Part shown: piece by piece, positions 4,576 through 5,557 of the stretch
How the letters are laid out: each line of letters opens with the position of its first letter
Position numbering within the stretch: position 1 is the stretch's first letter
Source of the DNA: Candidatus Methanosuratincola petrocarbonis (ex Vanwonterghem et al. 2016)
GTDB lineage: Archaea; Thermoproteota; Methanomethylicia; Methanomethylicales; Methanomethylicaceae
Length of the DNA: 5,557 nt
Direction of reading: 5' to 3'
Assembly (NCBI GenBank): GCA_001717015.1
Contig: MAGV01000001.1
Location: 1,692-7,248, forward strand
The notes under the pieces: model-generated
What the model was told of the DNA's origin: nothing
The model's input: only the letters and a program-made list of their open reading frames with translations
Database searches by the model: none
Position numbers and translations under genes: made by a program

Positions 4576-5557
4576 ATGCCGAAAAAAACGATCTCGGCAA
4601 TCATTGTGGTGGCAGCCCTCATCGCCTGCAGCATGATCTTTTTGGCAGGCAGGCATCCGGATCAACCAAACCAAAGCCACCAGAACAATTACAGCCTCCC
4701 CATCGCCGAAAGGCGATTCCTGATAGGCATGGTCCCTACGCCGAAGAGCGTGCCTGAAACCACATTCAGCGACATCGCGAACGCATACCAAGAAGCAGCC
4801 TCACTCGGCGAGGTCGTGATGATATGGCCGTCAGAAACAGGAATCGGGGAGTTCGATCTGCTGAACAAGTCCAGAGTCGTGGAGGGTGCCAGGGTTTACG
4901 GTCTGAAGATAGTCATCACGCTAAACTTCGCAACAATTACGAATGCAGGGGGTGCAGGGCTGGAGTACTTGATCGATGCCCCGCCCGGGGTCCCTGCGGA
5001 CTTGTCTGACCCCCAGTTCATCGACCTGTGGGTCGCGGAGGCAGAAGCAATTGCAAGGGAGTTCAAGCCAGAATATATGTCGCTCGGGAATGAGGTGAAT
5101 GATTACTTCTACTCGCATCCCGACGACTTTGGGGCTTACCTGGCACTCCTCGACAGGGCCTACGCAGCGATTAAGGGGGTGTCGGAGCGCACCAAGGTAA
5201 TGGTAGTGCTCTCCTACAACCACATGACAGAGAATGACCAGTTCTGGATGCTTGCTCCCCTCTCCAACAGGACTGACCTTATAGGGCTCACAACTTACCC
5301 TTGGAAGCAATTCGGCACCCCGGAGGAAATCCCTGACGACTATTACCTGAGGATAACGAACTTCACGGACAAGAAGCTTGCTTTCACCGAGATAGGATGG
5401 GCATCGTCTCAGGAGGCTGGAAGCTCAGAGAGGGAGCAGGCAGAGTTCCTCATGCAGTTCCTGAGGCTGACCAAAGGCCTCGACGTCGAGATGGTGAATT
5501 GGCTCTTCCTCCACGAAATCAAGATTGGAGGCACGGTTGCTTCTATAGCCGACCCAG
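4576..5557 (+). CDS. Secreted or membrane-anchored GH-A-like glycoside hydrolase (3' end beyond window)
   Basis: The 327 visible residues begin MPKKTIS, then a hydrophobic stretch at 6-24 that acts as a signal peptide or N-terminal anchor. LIAC at 15-18 resembles a lipobox, but hydrophobic residues continue after the Cys. A short Asn/Gln/His-rich linker (27-40) leads into a TIM-barrel-like domain. Seen there: YMSLGNEVND at 167-176, with Glu173 placed like the acid/base of clan GH-A; LIGLTTYPW at 235-243; LAFTEIGW at 268-275, with Glu272 placed like the nucleophile; and MVNWLFLHE at 306-314. The spacing recalls GH53 endo-galactanases and other GH-A enzymes, but the family and substrate are not settled. 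Five N-glycosylation sequons (Asn32, 38, 97, 231, 262) fit an extracellular archaeal glycoprotein. An in-frame TAA directly before the ATG fixes the earliest start. The gene is divergent from the kinase and has its own TATA box. Confidence 0.8.
   Translation, partial: MPKKTISAIIVVAALIACSMIFLAGRHPDQPNQSHQNNYSLPIAERRFLIGMVPTPKSVPETTFSDIANAYQEAASLGEVVMIWPSETGIGEFDLLNKSRVVEGARVYGLKIVITLNFATITNAGGAGLEYLIDAPPGVPADLSDPQFIDLWVAEAEAIAREFKPEYMSLGNEVNDYFYSHPDDFGAYLALLDRAYAAIKGVSERTKVMVVLSYNHMTENDQFWMLAPLSNRTDLIGLTTYPWKQFGTPEEIPDDYYLRITNFTDKKLAFTEIGWASSQEAGSSEREQAEFLMQFLRLTKGLDVEMVNWLFLHEIKIGGTVASIADP

Noticed and set aside
4484..4600. Upstream extension of the kinase frame to an ATG at 4600
   Set aside because: The added 39 residues read through both TATA boxes and show no family similarity; the GTG at 4483 matches the promoter spacing and the normal PfkB N-terminus.
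4489..4791. Minus-strand open frame of 100 codons over the promoter region and the start of the hydrolase gene
   Set aside because: Antisense to the signal peptide region of a well-supported gene and runs through the TATA boxes.
4921..5310. Minus-strand open frame of 129 codons
   Set aside because: Antisense to the GH-A-like barrel; no recognisable motif.
1..5557. tRNA, rRNA, CRISPR array, transposase or attachment site
   Set aside because: None seen on either strand: no regularly spaced repeats, no cloverleaf-like segments, and no transposase or integrase motifs.

Overview
The window reads as a piece of an archaeal chromosome. It shows TATA boxes at archaeal spacing upstream of a leaderless or near-leaderless gene pair, GTG and TTG starts used freely, Arg codons dominated by AGG with many ATA Ile codons, and a histidine operon whose cistrons touch or overlap. 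Moderately high GC and a fused HisIE would suit a TACK-type (Thermoproteota-like) archaeon, but that placement is inference; no rRNA or other marker is present.

Positions 1-3424 (+ strand) hold the distal part of a histidine biosynthesis operon in the order hisB (5' end missing), hisH, hisA, hisF, hisIE. These cover the middle of the pathway. HisIE takes PR-ATP to PR-AMP and then to ProFAR. HisA isomerises ProFAR to PRFAR. The HisH-HisF glutamine amidotransferase/cyclase makes imidazole glycerol phosphate (IGP) and AICAR. HisB dehydrates IGP. hisG, hisC and hisD are not here and may lie upstream. Junctions are tight: 4 nt between hisB and hisH, a 4-nt TTGA overlap at hisH/hisA, and a 4-nt GTGA overlap at hisA/hisF. 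The hisF/hisIE junction is looser (about 75 nt to the preferred start) and contains an odd short reading frame. HisH carries an unusual in-frame insertion that coincides with a strong inverted repeat.

Positions 3425-3517 are a short convergent intergenic stretch with no convincing terminator. Positions 3518-4483 (- strand) encode a PfkB/ribokinase-family sugar or nucleoside kinase of unassigned substrate, with a TATA box placed for a leaderless GTG start. Positions 4484-4575 are a compact divergent promoter region with one TATA box for each direction and a perfect 10-bp palindrome between them. From 4576 to the window end (+ strand, 3' end missing) runs a membrane-anchored or secreted TIM-barrel protein. 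It resembles clan GH-A glycoside hydrolases, with a candidate acid/base Glu in GNEVND and a candidate nucleophile Glu in FTEIGW.

Most of the window is ordinary primary metabolism. The points that merit a second look are the HisH insertion, the hisF/hisIE junction, the divergent promoter with its mini-ORF, and the unassigned extracellular hydrolase.
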